Positions 28,484 through 37,984 of a stretch of DNA of 64,000 bases are shown here, in pieces. The translations under genes were made by a program, and so were the position numbers. The stretch comes from Fodinicola feengrottensis. GTDB lineage: Bacteria; Actinomycetota; Actinomycetes; Mycobacteriales; HKI-0501. The stretch is taken from positions 1 through 64,000 of the forward strand of contig NZ_WOTO01000039.1 of NCBI RefSeq assembly GCF_010993775.1. The letters run 5' to 3'. The notes under the pieces are model-generated. The model was not told the origin of the DNA and made no database searches. It saw only the letters and a program-made list of their open reading frames with translations. Position 1 is the first letter of the stretch. Each line of letters opens with the position of its first letter.

Positions 28484-29362
28484 TTAGAAGTCGAGTCGGT
28501 ATTCGACCGTGGTTCTGGTCGGCAGATAGCCCAGAATCTCGTTCGTACGCCGCATGGGCAAGTTGGTGTCAACCGTGTCGGTCAGCAGCCCGGACACAGT
28601 TCCGGATGCCTCGCTCGTACCAGCCGGATCGACTCCGCCTTCATCCAGAGCGCGAGGCCGTGACCTCGATGTGTGGCCAGCACCGCGGTCCCCGAGCCAT
28701 GGCCGTCGCCGGTCCCGTCGGCTGGCACCACCACATCGGTGAATCCGGCGACCGTGCCGTCGCCGGCGATCGCTGTCACGGTGTGCAGAACCGAGCCGCG
28801 GTCGGCCACCGCTTTCGCGACCGTGCGCACCCGTTCGGCGTCCCACCTGATCGCCTCGCCTTACGTCCTGAGTCGCCCACCGGCATGTCGTTCATCGCGT
28901 TGTGCGCGCCGGCCAGCGACTCGGCGAGTCCGTCCGGCGCGACACCTTCCCAGGAGACCAACCGATATCCGGGATGCGGCTTCTCCACGAGCGCGGCGAT
29001 ATCCACTTCTGTCAGGGAAAGTCTGGTATGCACCAGCGTGAGTACGGGTCGGAACCCCTTGTTGACAAGGAAAGTCGCGCCAGACGTGTCCGCCTCGACA
29101 TCGCTGAGCACGATTTTGGCGCCAGTCGTACGCGCGTGCCCCAAGGCCGTTTCCAGTAACTGCGTGCCGACACCGGTCCGGCGGGCGGCTGGATGTACTG
29201 CTCCTTCCAATAAAACCAGGTGGCCGCGGTCAGGCGCGGTATAGATGCGAAGAAAAACGCGGTGCCAGCGCAGATACCGTCGGCATCAGTCGCCAGCATG
29301 GCCAGCCGGTAGTTGGTCGGGCCGTGGTCGTGCTCAGTCCAGGTGGTTATCCGAAAAGACAA
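28484..29362 (-). CDS. Double-GNAT acetyltransferase, several frameshifts
   Basis: Two acetyl-CoA-binding motif A regions are seen: HPAARRTGVGTQLLETALGH in the first half and VLATHRGHGLALWMKAESI in the second, so this is a tandem GNAT of about 290 residues of the mycothiol-synthase-like layout. Other segments are FLVNKGFRPVLTLVHTRLSL and the ending NEILGYLPTRTTVEYRLDF. At least three breaks occur (about 29240, 28860 and 28590). TTG 29362 has GGAG five bases upstream. The substrate is unknown; resistance or detoxification is only a guess. It is convergent to ngcG. Confidence 0.75.
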
Positions 29363-29470
29363 GAGATCTCCAAGATGAGGAAGCCAAAAGAGTCGTCACC
29401 GAGGTGGCGCTCACCGCAGTCGTACGCATCAGCCGCACACCTCCTCCTCGTTTTTGTTGATCTCGGTTAG

Positions 29471-30105
29471 CTACAGCGCGAAACTCGCGGACATCAGGGT
29501 GGCTATCGCGTCGGCGTCGCCGTCCATCTGGAGACGGGCGGAATTTTGCCGGCCGGAGACGAAAAGGAGCAGCTCGCTGGGTTGGCCGTCCAGGCGTACG
29601 GTCGGCTCGCCGCGCGGTTCGGGCGGATGGTGCGACCGCCGTTCGCGGTCAGCAGCACGCCGACCGGCGCCCGGCGCAGCGCGAGCGGAGCCATGATCCG
29701 CAGGTTCGACCAGAACTTCTGTTCCACGTCGGCGGGGATGGCCCGCGGGCCCCATTCTGGCTGGGCGCGCCGGACGTCCTCATGGTGGATGAAGAACTCG
29801 GCCAGGTTGACCACGCCGTCGGCGAGCGGGTTGCCGGTCGGCGACCACCAGGCGCCGGAGTCGATCAGGTCGAGCAGCTGCTCGTACGACTTGGCTTCCA
29901 TCACCTGGGTGCGGACCCGCTCGGTGTAGCCGGCGAGCTGGGGCAGCAGGATACCGAGGCTGCTGTCCGGCCGGCGCTCCCGGATCACCAGGTGCGCGGC
30001 GAGGTCCCGGGTGGTCCACCCGGTGCACAGCGTCGGCGCGTCCGGACCGACCTCGCGCATCGCCTCGACCAGCGCCGTTCGTTCCAACCGTGCGTGCGAA
30101 GTCAT
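29471..30105 (-). CDS. DinB-like TIGR03085/maleylpyruvate-isomerase-type metal-binding protein, frameshifted
   Basis: About 210 residues. Seen: LCTGWTTRDLAAHLVIRERRP, with a metal-ligand His of the DinB/YfiT fold, and VNLAEFFIHHEDVRRAQPEW, with the other ligand His pair. Members of this group are linked to mycothiol-dependent reactions (family knowledge). The C-terminal end is in another frame: GEPTVRLDGQPSELLLFVSG and then ATLMSASFAL at 29471; the break is near 29620. ATG 30105 overlaps the MFS stop (ATGA), so the two are co-translated. Confidence 0.8.
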
Positions 30106-31314
30106 TCCGGCATCGTACGACCGGTGACCGCGGCCGGCTCCCGCTGACGGCTCGATGTGGCGGAGCCGACCCGGATGGTCAGGCCGAGCAGCCCGGCGGC
30201 CAGGAAGAGCGCGGCGATGTACCAGGCGGTCGCGGTCCAGCCGGCGGCGCCGTAGACCATCCCGCCGACCGTGCCGCCGACGCTGGCGCCGAGGTAGTAA
30301 CCGAAGGTGTAAAGGCCGCCGGCAAGCGCCGCGCCGCCGGGGGAGCGGAGGCTGACCGACCGCCGCGGTGGCGGCCGAGTTGCTGGCGAAGAACCCGGCC
30401 GTCAGCGCGATCAGGCCGATCAGGATCAGCGGCAGCGAGTCCGGCAGCGTCAGCACTGCCGCGAGCGCCGCGACAGCTGCCGTCATCAGCAGCACGTATC
30501 GGTGCGGGAAGCGATCCGTCAGCCGTCCGCAGATCGCCGATCCGGCCGTACCAGCCACGTAAGTCAGGAAAATCAGCCCGACCAGGGTCGCCGGCAGGGC
30601 GAAAGGTGCGGCCAGCAAACGAAAACCGAGGAAGTTGTACGCGGTGACGAAGGCGCTGATCGCGAGCCCGCCGATCAGGCACAGCCGGAGCAGCACCAGA
30701 TCGGACAGGTTTTGCTTCAGTAATGGCCAAAGTGGTGCGGGCGGACGATCTGCGTGCGGTGCCGACGCGGGCAGGATCCGTACTGCCGCGAAGGCGCCGA
30801 CCAGCGCCAGCAGGCCGGCGATGGCGAGCGCCGCGCGCCAGCCGAGCAGATCGCCGGTCGCACTGAGCACCCGACCGACCATCCCGCCGACGCTGTTGCC
30901 GGCCACGTACAAGCCGGCCGCGGACCCCAGCTGCCCCGCCGGCACTTGCTCGGCCAGATAGCCCATGGCCACTGCGACCACGCCCGCGAAGGCCACCCCG
31001 GCGAGGCCTCGCAGGACCAGCAGCATCGGATAGCTCTTGCTCGCCGCGCCCGCCAGCGTCAGCACGCTGCCGGCCAGCACCGAGGCGGCCATCGCGCGGC
31101 TGCGGCCCAGCCGGTCGGCCAGCAAACTGGCCGGGATGACGAAAACCGCCAGCGCGCCGGTGGTGACCGACACCGTGAGGCTCGCCTCGCCCGGGGTGAT
31201 CCGCCACGCCGTGGCCAGCACCGGAAGCAACGACTGTCCACTGTAGACAGCGCCGAAGGTGACCAGGCCGCAGAGGAAAAGTCCGAGGCTGACCCGGCGG
31301 CGGTTGGCGGTCAT
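30102..31314 (-). CDS. MFS transporter (YnfM/arabinose-efflux type), frameshifted
   Basis: About 400 residues and 12 predicted helices. Seen: the loop 2-3 motif LLADRLGRSRAMAA, and helix regions such as SVGGMVGRVLSATGDLLGWR and LTYVAGTAGSAICGRLTDRF with a second DR motif. The frame breaks near 30345 after ATAAVGQ, and the C-terminal helices continue in another frame to the stop TMPE at 30102. ATG 31314 lies 51 bases from a divergent LysR regulator, which is the likely controller. The LysR/MFS pair layout recurs twice more in this window. Confidence 0.88.
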
Positions 31315-31365
31315 GTTCGCAACGTAAGGCTGGTCAGATCGATACGTCCAATACATGATTAATGG

Positions 31366-32331
31366 GTGACTGATACGGATCTGTATAACGGCGAGTGGAC
31401 AGATCAGGTGCGGGCGCTGAGCCAGCGACTGTTGCCCTTTCTGGCCGTGGCCACCGAACAGCACGTCACCCGTGCCGCGATCGGGATGGGGGTGCCACAA
31501 CCGACGGTCAGCCGGGCGATCGCTCGGCTGGAGGAGGAGCTCGGCGTCGCGCTCTTCGCGCGCAGCGGCCGGGGCGTACGACTGACCAGACACGGTCGCG
31601 CGCTGCTTCCCGCGGCCGAGCGAGCCGCCCGTGAACTCGCCGCCGGCTGCCAGGCGGTGCTCGCCGAAACCGATCCGGACGCTGGCCGGGTGTCCTTCGC
31701 TTTCCTGCACACCATGGCACCGCGTACGGTCCCGGAGCTGCTGCGTACTTTCCGTGCCCAGCACCCGCTGATCACGTTCACCCTGACCCAGGCCAGCACC
31801 GACGACATCCGCGAACGCGTTCGCAGCGGCGAGATCGACCTCGGCCTGGTCTCCCCAGGCACCGCTGGCCCCGGCATCGCCGTACGCCCGCTGGCCACCC
31901 AGCCGCTTGTCCTCATGGTCCCCGCCGGCCACCGCTTCGCCAGCCGTCGCCAGGTTCGGCTGGCCGAGGCCGCGACCGAGGCTTTCATTTGCCTGGAGCC
32001 GCAATACGGCCTGCGGCGGATCTGCGACGACCTCTGCCACGCGGCCGGATTCACTCCACGGATCGCCTTCGTCGGCCAGGAAGTCGAAACCGCCCGCGGC
32101 CTCGTCGCCGCCGGTCTCGGCGTCTCCATCCTGCCCATCACGTCTGCCGAAACGACCCCCGGCGCGGTCGCCGTCCGGATCAGCTCCCCGGTCGCCGCCC
32201 GTACGATTTGCTTGATCTGGCCAGCGGATCGGGACGACCCGTCGGCGGTTCACGACCTGCATCCGCCGGCCCGGCGGTTTCGCGAGTTCCTGCTGGCGAA
32301 CGCTGGTCGCCTCCTGGCTGTTTCGGATTAG
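31366..32331 (+). CDS. LysR-family transcriptional regulator
   Basis: 321 residues from GTG 31366. The winged helix reads LLPFLAVATEQHVTRAAIGM, QPTVSRAIARLEEELGVALF and RSGRGVRLTRHGRAL. The periplasmic-binding-like effector domain follows (EIDLGLVSPG, GLVAAGLGVSILPI). Divergent from the MFS gene at 30102-31314 with a 51-base gap; LysR proteins usually control the gene they diverge from. Intact frame. Confidence 0.93.
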   Translation: MTDTDLYNGEWTDQVRALSQRLLPFLAVATEQHVTRAAIGMGVPQPTVSRAIARLEEELGVALFARSGRGVRLTRHGRALLPAAERAARELAAGCQAVLAETDPDAGRVSFAFLHTMAPRTVPELLRTFRAQHPLITFTLTQASTDDIRERVRSGEIDLGLVSPGTAGPGIAVRPLATQPLVLMVPAGHRFASRRQVRLAEAATEAFICLEPQYGLRRICDDLCHAAGFTPRIAFVGQEVETARGLVAAGLGVSILPITSAETTPGAVAVRISSPVAARTICLIWPADRDDPSAVHDLHPPARRFREFLLANAGRLLAVSD

Positions 32332-32408
32332 TTAGGTTCCCCAGAGCCGTCCTTGGTTTGGTCGGGACTGGGTGGGAATGGCGGGCCTGGTTCGGGTCCA
32401 CTGCGGAC

Positions 32409-32575
32409 GCGACAGCCCTGGTTGAGAGCGGTGTGTTGGGGAGGTGAGCGGCCTGGTTGGGGTGGTGTGTGCTGGGGACGCGACAGCCTGGTTAAAAGCG
32501 GTGTGTGCTGGGGAGATGAGCGCCCTGGTTAAAAGCGGTGTGCTGGGGAGATGGGCGCCCTGGTTAAGAGCGGTG
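32409..32575. repeat. Tandem imperfect 35-40-base repeat, about five copies
   Basis: Copies start with CCTGGTT at about 32415, 32450, 32487, 32526 and 32559. A fuller unit reads CCTGGTTAAAAGCGGTG then a TGTGCTGGGGA part and a GAYGNGCG end; the copies at 32487 and 32526 are the closest to each other. Spacing varies from 33 to 39 bases. Function unknown. Confidence 0.75.
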
Positions 32576-32605
32576 TTTGTGAGGGTGCGGCGTCTCGTCT
32601 ACCAG

Positions 32606-32664
32606 CCATCAGAAAATCCCGTCCCGCCACCAAAGACCGGTGGCGGGACGGGATTTTCTGATGG
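32606..32664. repeat. Perfect 26-bp inverted repeat (strong hairpin)
   Basis: Arms 32606-32631 and 32639-32664 are fully complementary, starting CCATCAGAAAATCCCG, around the 7-base loop AAAGACC. The stem has an A/T-rich base (four A against four T) and a GC top. It resembles a bidirectional terminator, but there is no gene ending close by: the LysR stop is 275 bases upstream. It may instead be one end of a mobile palindromic element or part of a structured RNA. Confidence 0.85.
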
Positions 32665-32728
32665 TTACTGCCGATGCGCCCTGTGTTTCTGGCGCCTTCG
32701 GCGCGGGCGCCGTCGACTACGGCTACGA

Positions 32729-32782
32729 GAGTCCGCCTTTGTAGGCCCGCAAAGACCGCGGACCTGCAAAAGGCGGACGCTC
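32729..32782. repeat. Second long imperfect hairpin
   Basis: GAGTCCGCCTTTGTAGG near 32729 pairs with CCTGCAAAAGGCGGACGCTC ending at 32782, with two mismatches or bulges, around about 17 bases. Between this and the 26-bp hairpin lies a third small stem, GGCGCC...GGCGC at about 32691-32712. Three stems in 180 bases suggest a folded RNA or a complex intergenic repeat. Confidence 0.6.
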
Positions 32783-32832
32783 CTGCCGGAGGGGCGACAA
32801 CATCGGCCTGGCGGCCGATGGCGCCGAACGGG

Positions 32833-33050
32833 GCTGGGTCCCGTTGAAGTTGACCAACTTGATGGGAATGGTGGCGGTTCCGCTCGGGGTGGGGACTGAG
32901 GGTCCCGTACAAAGTCGACCAACTTGATGGAAATGGTGACGGTTCCGCGCGGGGTGGGACCGTGAGGTTGGGTCCGTTGAAGTTGGCCGACTTGGTTTAA
33001 AAGTGACGGGTCCGGTCGGGGTGGGGACCGTGGGGTGGGTCGCGTTGGAG
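32833..33050. repeat. Tandem 63-70-base repeat with internal palindrome
   Basis: Units begin GGGTCC near 32836, 32900, 32970 and a degenerate one near 33037. Three contain the palindrome AAGTTGACCAACTT or variants (AAGTCGACCAACTT, AAGTTGGCCGACTT), followed by GGTTCCG and GGGGTGGGGAC. The palindrome varies less than its surroundings, so it may be a protein-binding site. The array ends at the stop of the MFS gene (33058). Confidence 0.7.
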
Positions 33051-33057
33051 TGGCCGG

Positions 33058-34316
33058 CTATGGGGTGGACGGTGCGGGCTGCGCGGGGTTGGCGGGGGTG
33101 TTGTTGGGGTGGTGGTTGACGGCTTTGCGGAGCAGGAGGGGGGTGGCCAGTAGGAGGAGGCCGGCGGCTGCGATGGCGAGGCGGGGGGTGGTGACGGTGG
33201 CGAGGAAGCCCCAAAGGACGGTCAGGGTGGCGATGCTGGCGTTGCTGGCGATAGACCAGGCGGACAGGGTACGGGTGACGCGGTCGGTGGGAGTTTGTTC
33301 CAGGCGGTAGGTGGCGTAGACGGGATTGAAGACGCCACAACACGCGATCAGGATGAACTCGACGGCGATCACGACCAGGAGCCCGGGGACACCGGGACTG
33401 ACGAAGGCCAGACCGAGGGGCCAGCAGGCGCGCAGCGTCCCGAACGTACGCAGGATCCGGTGCTGACCGAAGCGTGCGACCAGTGGCGGGGCCAGCCGGG
33501 AACCCAGCAGGCCGCCGGTGCAGGCGACCCCGAACGCCAGGCCGTACTGCCAGGGAGCGAATCCGAGGCGGCCGAGCATGAGGACGGCGAGCAGTGGGGC
33601 TGGGGCCATGATCAGGCCGTTGACCAGGATCGCGTTGAAGAACAACGGACGCAGCGACGGGTGGGTGAGGATGTGCCGCCAGCCGTCGAGCAGGTCGGCG
33701 GGCCGCAGCCGGGCCGCGTTGGTACGAGTGGGGTGTGGTTCCGGCCCGCCGATCGCCCGCAGCGCGCGCGCGGCCGACAGCAGATAGCTCACCGCGTCCG
33801 CCAGTACGGTCGTGACCGGTCCGAAGATCCCGACCGCGGCCATCCCGATCGGGGTCCGACCGCGCTCGCGGTCCAGGTGACGGACTCGAACCGGCCGTTC
33901 GCGACGAGCAGGTGCTCCGGGCGTACGAGCCCTTTCAGGTACGCGCCGCTGGCCGACTTGAAGGCGATGTCGGCCGCCGCGACGATGACCGACACAACCA
34001 GAAGCTGGCCGAAGGTGAGCATCCCGAGCGCGAACGCGGCCGGAATGCTGAGCACCGCGGCGAACCGGGTCAGGTCCGTCGCGACCAGCACCGGCCGCTT
34101 GCGGCGGAACTCCACCCACGGGCCGAGCGGCACCGCCACCGCCGCGCCTACCGCGAGGCCGGCCGCGGCCAGCACCGACACCGCGGCCGGACTGGAATGC
34201 AGCACCAGGATCGCGATCAGGGTGAACGCGTCGAACGCGAGCCAGGTGCCGAACGTACTGACCGCGTACGCGCCCCAGAGCCATCCGAACCGTCGGCCAA
34301 GCGACCGTCTCACCAT
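33058..34316 (-). CDS. MFS transporter (MFS_3/enterobactin-exporter type), frameshifted
   Basis: About 415 residues. N-terminus RRFGWLWGAYAVSTFGTWLA and the loop motif WVEFRRKRPVLVATDLTRF are typical of multidrug or siderophore exporters of the MFS_3 group. The centre contains PLFFNAILVNGLIMAPAPLL and the C-terminal half VTRTLSAWSIASNASIATLT. The frame breaks near 33862 (VTWTASAVG then PPIGMAAVGIFGP). The tail is Pro/Asn-rich. Divergent from the LysR gene at 34441. Confidence 0.88.
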
Positions 34317-34440
34317 CGCGCCCTCCTTGCCTCACAACCTCACGTTGGCCTTCACGATCTAAGCGAGCGGCCGGCCAGCGGATCAAACAACCGTTCGGTC
34401 GGCGAGCCACAACCGCGCGTTGTTTATCTACTGTGAGGTC

Positions 34441-35368
34441 ATGGACATCGAAGCCGTACGGACCTTCGTCGCGGCGGTGGATGCGGGGCAGTTTCAGGAG
34501 GCCGCGACTGACCTGTCGATCACCCAGCAGGCGGTCTCGAAACGCATCGCCGCTCTGGAGAAAGATCTCGGTGTACGGCTGTTCATCCGGACCGCGCGGG
34601 GCGCTCGGGTCACCATCGACGGGCAGGCGTTCCTGCCGCACGCCCGCGAGCTGCTGCGGGTCGAGGAGCGGGCCATTGCCTCAGTACGCCCCGACCGCCG
34701 AGCGCTGCGCGTTGACGTGATCGGCCAGCGGATCGCCCCGGCCGGCTTGCTGCGCGACTTCCACCGGGCGCATCCCGAGACCGAACTCGACGTGGTCACC
34801 CACGTCCTGGACACGGACGCGGCCATCGAGGCGATCCGGTCCGGTGCCCTCGGACGCATCCATCCGTGCCGTCCCGCTGCCCGCGCGCCAGCTCACCGAC
34901 GGCGTCCAAGCGGTCCGGGTCCTCGACGAGCCGATTCACCTGCTGACCGGTCCCGCGCACGCGTTCGCGATCGCTCGTACGATCGCGTCGAACGAGCTGG
35001 CCGGGCAGCGGATCTGGATGCCCGGGATCGTGCCCGGCACGGAGTGGGCCGCGTACTACCAGGAGTTCGCGACCGCGTTCGGCGTCACGATTGACGTGAT
35101 CGGGCCCAACTTCGGCATCGAGCACCTGCTGGACATGCTCGCCGACTCGGCGGCGCTCGCGACCTTCGTCGGCGAGCAGACCCGGCTCGTCTGGCCGGCG
35201 AACTACGACCTGCGGCGGGTGGTCGTACGAGACCCGACGCCGGTCTATCCGCACTCATTGATCTGGCATGCGGGCAATCCGCACCCGACTCTCGCCACGC
35301 TGCGCGACTACCTGCGCTCCACCCGGCCCACCCTGGGCAGGCCCGGGACCTGGGCACCAGCCTGGTGA
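34441..35368 (+). CDS. LysR-family transcriptional regulator, frameshifted
   Basis: About 308 residues. N-terminal MDIEAVRTFVAAVDAGQFQ, ITQQAVSKRIAALEKDLGVR and RTARGARVTIDGQAFLP form the winged helix. The effector domain begins VDVIGQRIAPAGLLRDFHRA; after a break near 34855 it continues RAVPLPARQLTDGVQAVRVL to the end at 35368. ATG 34441 has no good ribosome-binding site (tgtgaggtc precedes it). The 124-base divergent gap to the MFS gene should hold its operator. Confidence 0.88.
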
Positions 35369-35464
35369 TCGCGCGGAGTTCCGACTTTCGTCGCCCTAAG
35401 TAGCGAAAAGAGTCACAACGTGTGGCGTGGCGGGTGCCGGTAGGGACCCTGTCACCATGGAGGC

Positions 35465-36070
35465 ATGAGCAGCGTACGTGACGATGAGCCGACCGAACCG
35501 GAGCAGGAGGAGGCCGCCGAAGCCGTCGTGGTGCCGGCGCCCCCCGGTTTGTCGTTGATCAAGGACGAGGAGCCGGACGCGGCCGAGTCCGACGACGACC
35601 TGGCTGGTCAGCGCAATGTCTCGGTGTTCCGCGGCCGAGTCGTCGGCGAGGAGCCGCTCGGGCTGGCGGGCGCGCCGACGCCGCTGCGGGTGGCCCGCTG
35701 GATCGCGCTCGGGCTGGCGGTCGCCGGCACCATCGGCGGGTGCGGGGCCGGCGCGGAGGTCGTGCTGCTGAGCCTTGCCGGCCTGCACACCTCGTTCGTC
35801 AGCGGGCTGGCCGCGATCGTGGCGGGCAGCCTGGTGCTGGTCTGGCTTCAGGCGTGGCTGGTCGACCGGGCCGCCCGGCGGCGCAGCAGCGGCGCCTGGT
35901 TCTGGTCGGTGGCGCTCTGCTGGCTGACGTTGTTGGCGCTGGTGGCCGCCGTGATCGCCGGCTGGGTCACCATTCCGGCGGCGGCCGGCGGCGTGGTGAT
36001 CAACGTGATCCTGTTGGGCTGCCTGCAGTTTCATCGGGACACTCGGCGCTATCTGGGAGAGGACCTGTGA
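35465..36070 (+). CDS. Three- or four-helix membrane protein of unknown function
   Basis: 201 residues. An acidic cytoplasmic N-terminus (DDEPTEPEQEEAAEAVVV) of about 75 residues precedes hydrophobic segments near 80-107, 114-135 and 150-190. No catalytic motif is visible. ATG 35465 follows ggagg at the best spacing. The 3' end overlaps the convergent TetR gene by 71 bases, as currently read. Confidence 0.75.
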   Translation: MSSVRDDEPTEPEQEEAAEAVVVPAPPGLSLIKDEEPDAAESDDDLAGQRNVSVFRGRVVGEEPLGLAGAPTPLRVARWIALGLAVAGTIGGCGAGAEVVLLSLAGLHTSFVSGLAAIVAGSLVLVWLQAWLVDRAARRRSSGAWFWSVALCWLTLLALVAAVIAGWVTIPAAAGGVVINVILLGCLQFHRDTRRYLGEDL

Positions 36071-36711
36071 GATAGCGCTGTACGGTCGGGCCGACGGTGC
36101 CCACCAGCGTCTCCAGCGAGGCGGACCTGATGGGCTCAAGCTCCAGCACGTACCGAGCGAAGGCCAGCCCGATCATCTGGGAGGCGACCAGCGGCGCCCG
36201 GATGGCCCGCTGGTCGACGGCGAGCTGGCTGGTCGCCGGGCCGATGACCATGTCGGTGACGAACTCCCGCAGCATCGCGGTGGCCTGCGGGTTGCTGATC
36301 GCGCTTCGCAGCAGCGCCATGAACGGGCTGATGGTGTCGGAGCGATCCCAGATGCTGAGGAAGAACCGAACCAGCCGCTCACCGGCGCCTTCCGGGCCGC
36401 CGGCCATCACGGTGTGCACCAGTTGCGGGATCTCCGCCGGGAACTGCAGAGCGGCCAGAAAAAGGTCCTGCTTGGAGCCGTAGTAGTGATGCACCAGCGC
36501 AGGGTCCACGCCGGCCGAGGCGGCGATGCCGCGGATGGTGGTCCGGTCGAACCCGTACTGATGGAACTCACCGCGAGCGGCCGCGAGGATGTCCTCACGA
36601 GTACGGGTCTCGCCGCGCGGCCGCCCAGATCGCCGCCGGGCCGGTGCCGTGGCCGCCTGCCTGCCGCTGTGCCGGCTGGTCGCCGCCTTCCGGTTCGTTC
36701 CGCGCTGCCAC
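36000..36711 (-). CDS. TetR-family transcriptional regulator, N-terminal frameshift
   Basis: The helix-turn-helix reads TREDILAAARGEFHQYGFDR, TTIRGIAASAGVDPALVHHY and YGSKQDLFLAALQFP. The ligand domain follows, with the TetR_C subgroup ending VGPTVQRYLTG. GTG 36711 has AAGGG six bases upstream and starts AARNEPEGGDQPAQRQAGGH; this is one frame away from the HTH, so a break near 36640 is likely. TetR genes beside hisI are common in actinomycetes. The divergent hisI start is 90 bases away. Confidence 0.85.
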
Positions 36712-36800
36712 CGATCACCCTTCGCTTGTGCTGCCCGCGACCACCGGGTCGCTGCCGCCCATCGTCGCACCTCGGACGGCCGCGGGGTCACAATGGAGGC

Positions 36801-37178
36801 ATGGACACGGCCGTACGCCCCACCGCACTGGATCCCGCGGTGGCGGCGCGCCTCAAGCGGGACGACGCCGGCCTGGTGGCCGCGGTGGTGCAGGAGCAGG
36901 GCACCGGGGTGGTGTTGATGGTCGGCTGGATGGACGACGAGGCGCTGCACCGGACGCTCACCACCGGCCGTGCCACCTACTGGTCGCGCAGCCGGCAGGA
37001 ATACTGGGTCAAAGGCGAGACCTCGGGGCACACCCAGCAAGTCCGCTCCGTCGCGATGGACTGCGACGGCGACGCGCTGCTGGTCACCGTCGAGCAGGTC
37101 GGCCCGGCCTGCCACACCGGCCTGCACAGCTGCTTCGAGACCATCGTCCTGCTAGACAATCAACCTCCGCGAACCTGA
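36801..37178 (+). CDS. hisI: Phosphoribosyl-AMP cyclohydrolase
   Basis: The enzyme opens the adenine ring in the third step of histidine synthesis. It is 125 residues, monofunctional. Seen: GVVLMVGWMDDEALHRTL, YWSRSRQEYWVKGETSGHTQ, the metal-binding MDCDGDALLV (Asp and Cys ligands) and ACHTGLHSCF (Cys ligands). ATG 36801 has ggagg one turn of spacing upstream. It stands alone here, 12.5 kb from hisF. Confidence 0.97.
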   Translation: MDTAVRPTALDPAVAARLKRDDAGLVAAVVQEQGTGVVLMVGWMDDEALHRTLTTGRATYWSRSRQEYWVKGETSGHTQQVRSVAMDCDGDALLVTVEQVGPACHTGLHSCFETIVLLDNQPPRT

Positions 37179-37235
37179 CGTTTTCGTTGTCCACACCGGT
37201 GTGTCGGCGACGAAATGGTCAAGCTCGCGGTGGGT

Positions 37236-37952
37236 TTATTGGGCGTACGAGCCGACGATTCGCTCAAAGGTGTCGCGGTTGGCGTGCATTTCCCAGGCGG
37301 TCTCGGCGAGTTCGTCCGGGTTGACGCGGGGGACCGGGCCAATGTCCGCTGGTGCGTGCTTTTCGAAGATCTTGCTGGCATCGCTGCGGTCGATCAGGCC
37401 GCCGACGTGGATGACCCCGACGTAGACACCTTTGTCCGCGACCGCTGCGTTCAGATTTTGTACGTACTGACGAAGTCCGCCCAGCGCGATGCCGACGTTT
37501 CCGAGCGCTGGCACCGGGCGTACGGCTGACACACCGGAGCCGAGCAGGATGGTGCCGTCGCGGCGTTCGATCATGCCCGGCAACAGCGCTTTGACCAGCG
37601 CGATGGGAGCCCACAACGGCATCTGGAACTGGGCCGGCAGGTCATCTGGGTCGACGTCCAGGACATTCACCACCGGCGTGTCGAGATTGGACGGGCTGAA
37701 CTGGGCCACGTCGATGTGCCCGAACCGTTCGTTGATCTCGCCGATCACCCGTACGAGCTCGCCGCGGTCGGTCACGTCGGCCGTGAAGGCCGCTGCCTCG
37801 ATCCCGTTGGCGGCCAGCTCCTGAACGTATTTCTCCAGCTTGTCCAGGTTGCGGGCACCCAGCGCGAGGCGGAAACCTTCGCGCCCGAAGCGATTCGCGA
37901 CGGACCGGCTCATGCCGGGGCCGACTCCGAAGATGGCAAGGGTTTTGGGCAT
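37236..37952 (-). CDS. Atypical short-chain dehydrogenase/reductase-like protein
   Basis: 238 residues. The Rossmann motif is AIFGVGPGMSRSVANRFGREG, followed by LGARNLDKLE and AFTADVTDRGEL (cofactor side). The catalytic region keeps a Ser (ILLGSGVSAVRP), but the position of YxxxK reads ALGNVGIALGGLRQYVQ, with neither Tyr nor Lys in register. It may be a binding protein or use another mechanism. It diverges from a TetR regulator, and two TTGAG-N6-CTCAA sites lie between them. Confidence 0.85.
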   Translation of the reverse strand: MPKTLAIFGVGPGMSRSVANRFGREGFRLALGARNLDKLEKYVQELAANGIEAAAFTADVTDRGELVRVIGEINERFGHIDVAQFSPSNLDTPVVNVLDVDPDDLPAQFQMPLWAPIALVKALLPGMIERRDGTILLGSGVSAVRPVPALGNVGIALGGLRQYVQNLNAAVADKGVYVGVIHVGGLIDRSDASKIFEKHAPADIGPVPRVNPDELAETAWEMHANRDTFERIVGSYAQ

Positions 37953-37984
37953 GACTGTGTTGCCTTCCGGGTCCAGTGACTAAA

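Larger units (their letters stand above)
32332..33057. other. 726-base gene-free gap rich in repeats and hairpins
   Basis: No coding frame here looks real; long minus-strand frames are His/Pro/Arg-rich translations of the repeats. The gap holds a tandem 35-40-base repeat, a 26-bp perfect hairpin, a second long hairpin, and a 63-70-base tandem repeat, each listed separately. It separates two LysR/MFS pairs. Confidence 0.75.

Noticed and set aside
32723..33343. Long minus-strand open frame rich in His, Pro and Arg
   Set aside because: It runs through tandem repeats and hairpins, has no domain, and its coding bias is that of repeat DNA. It also overlaps the real MFS gene.
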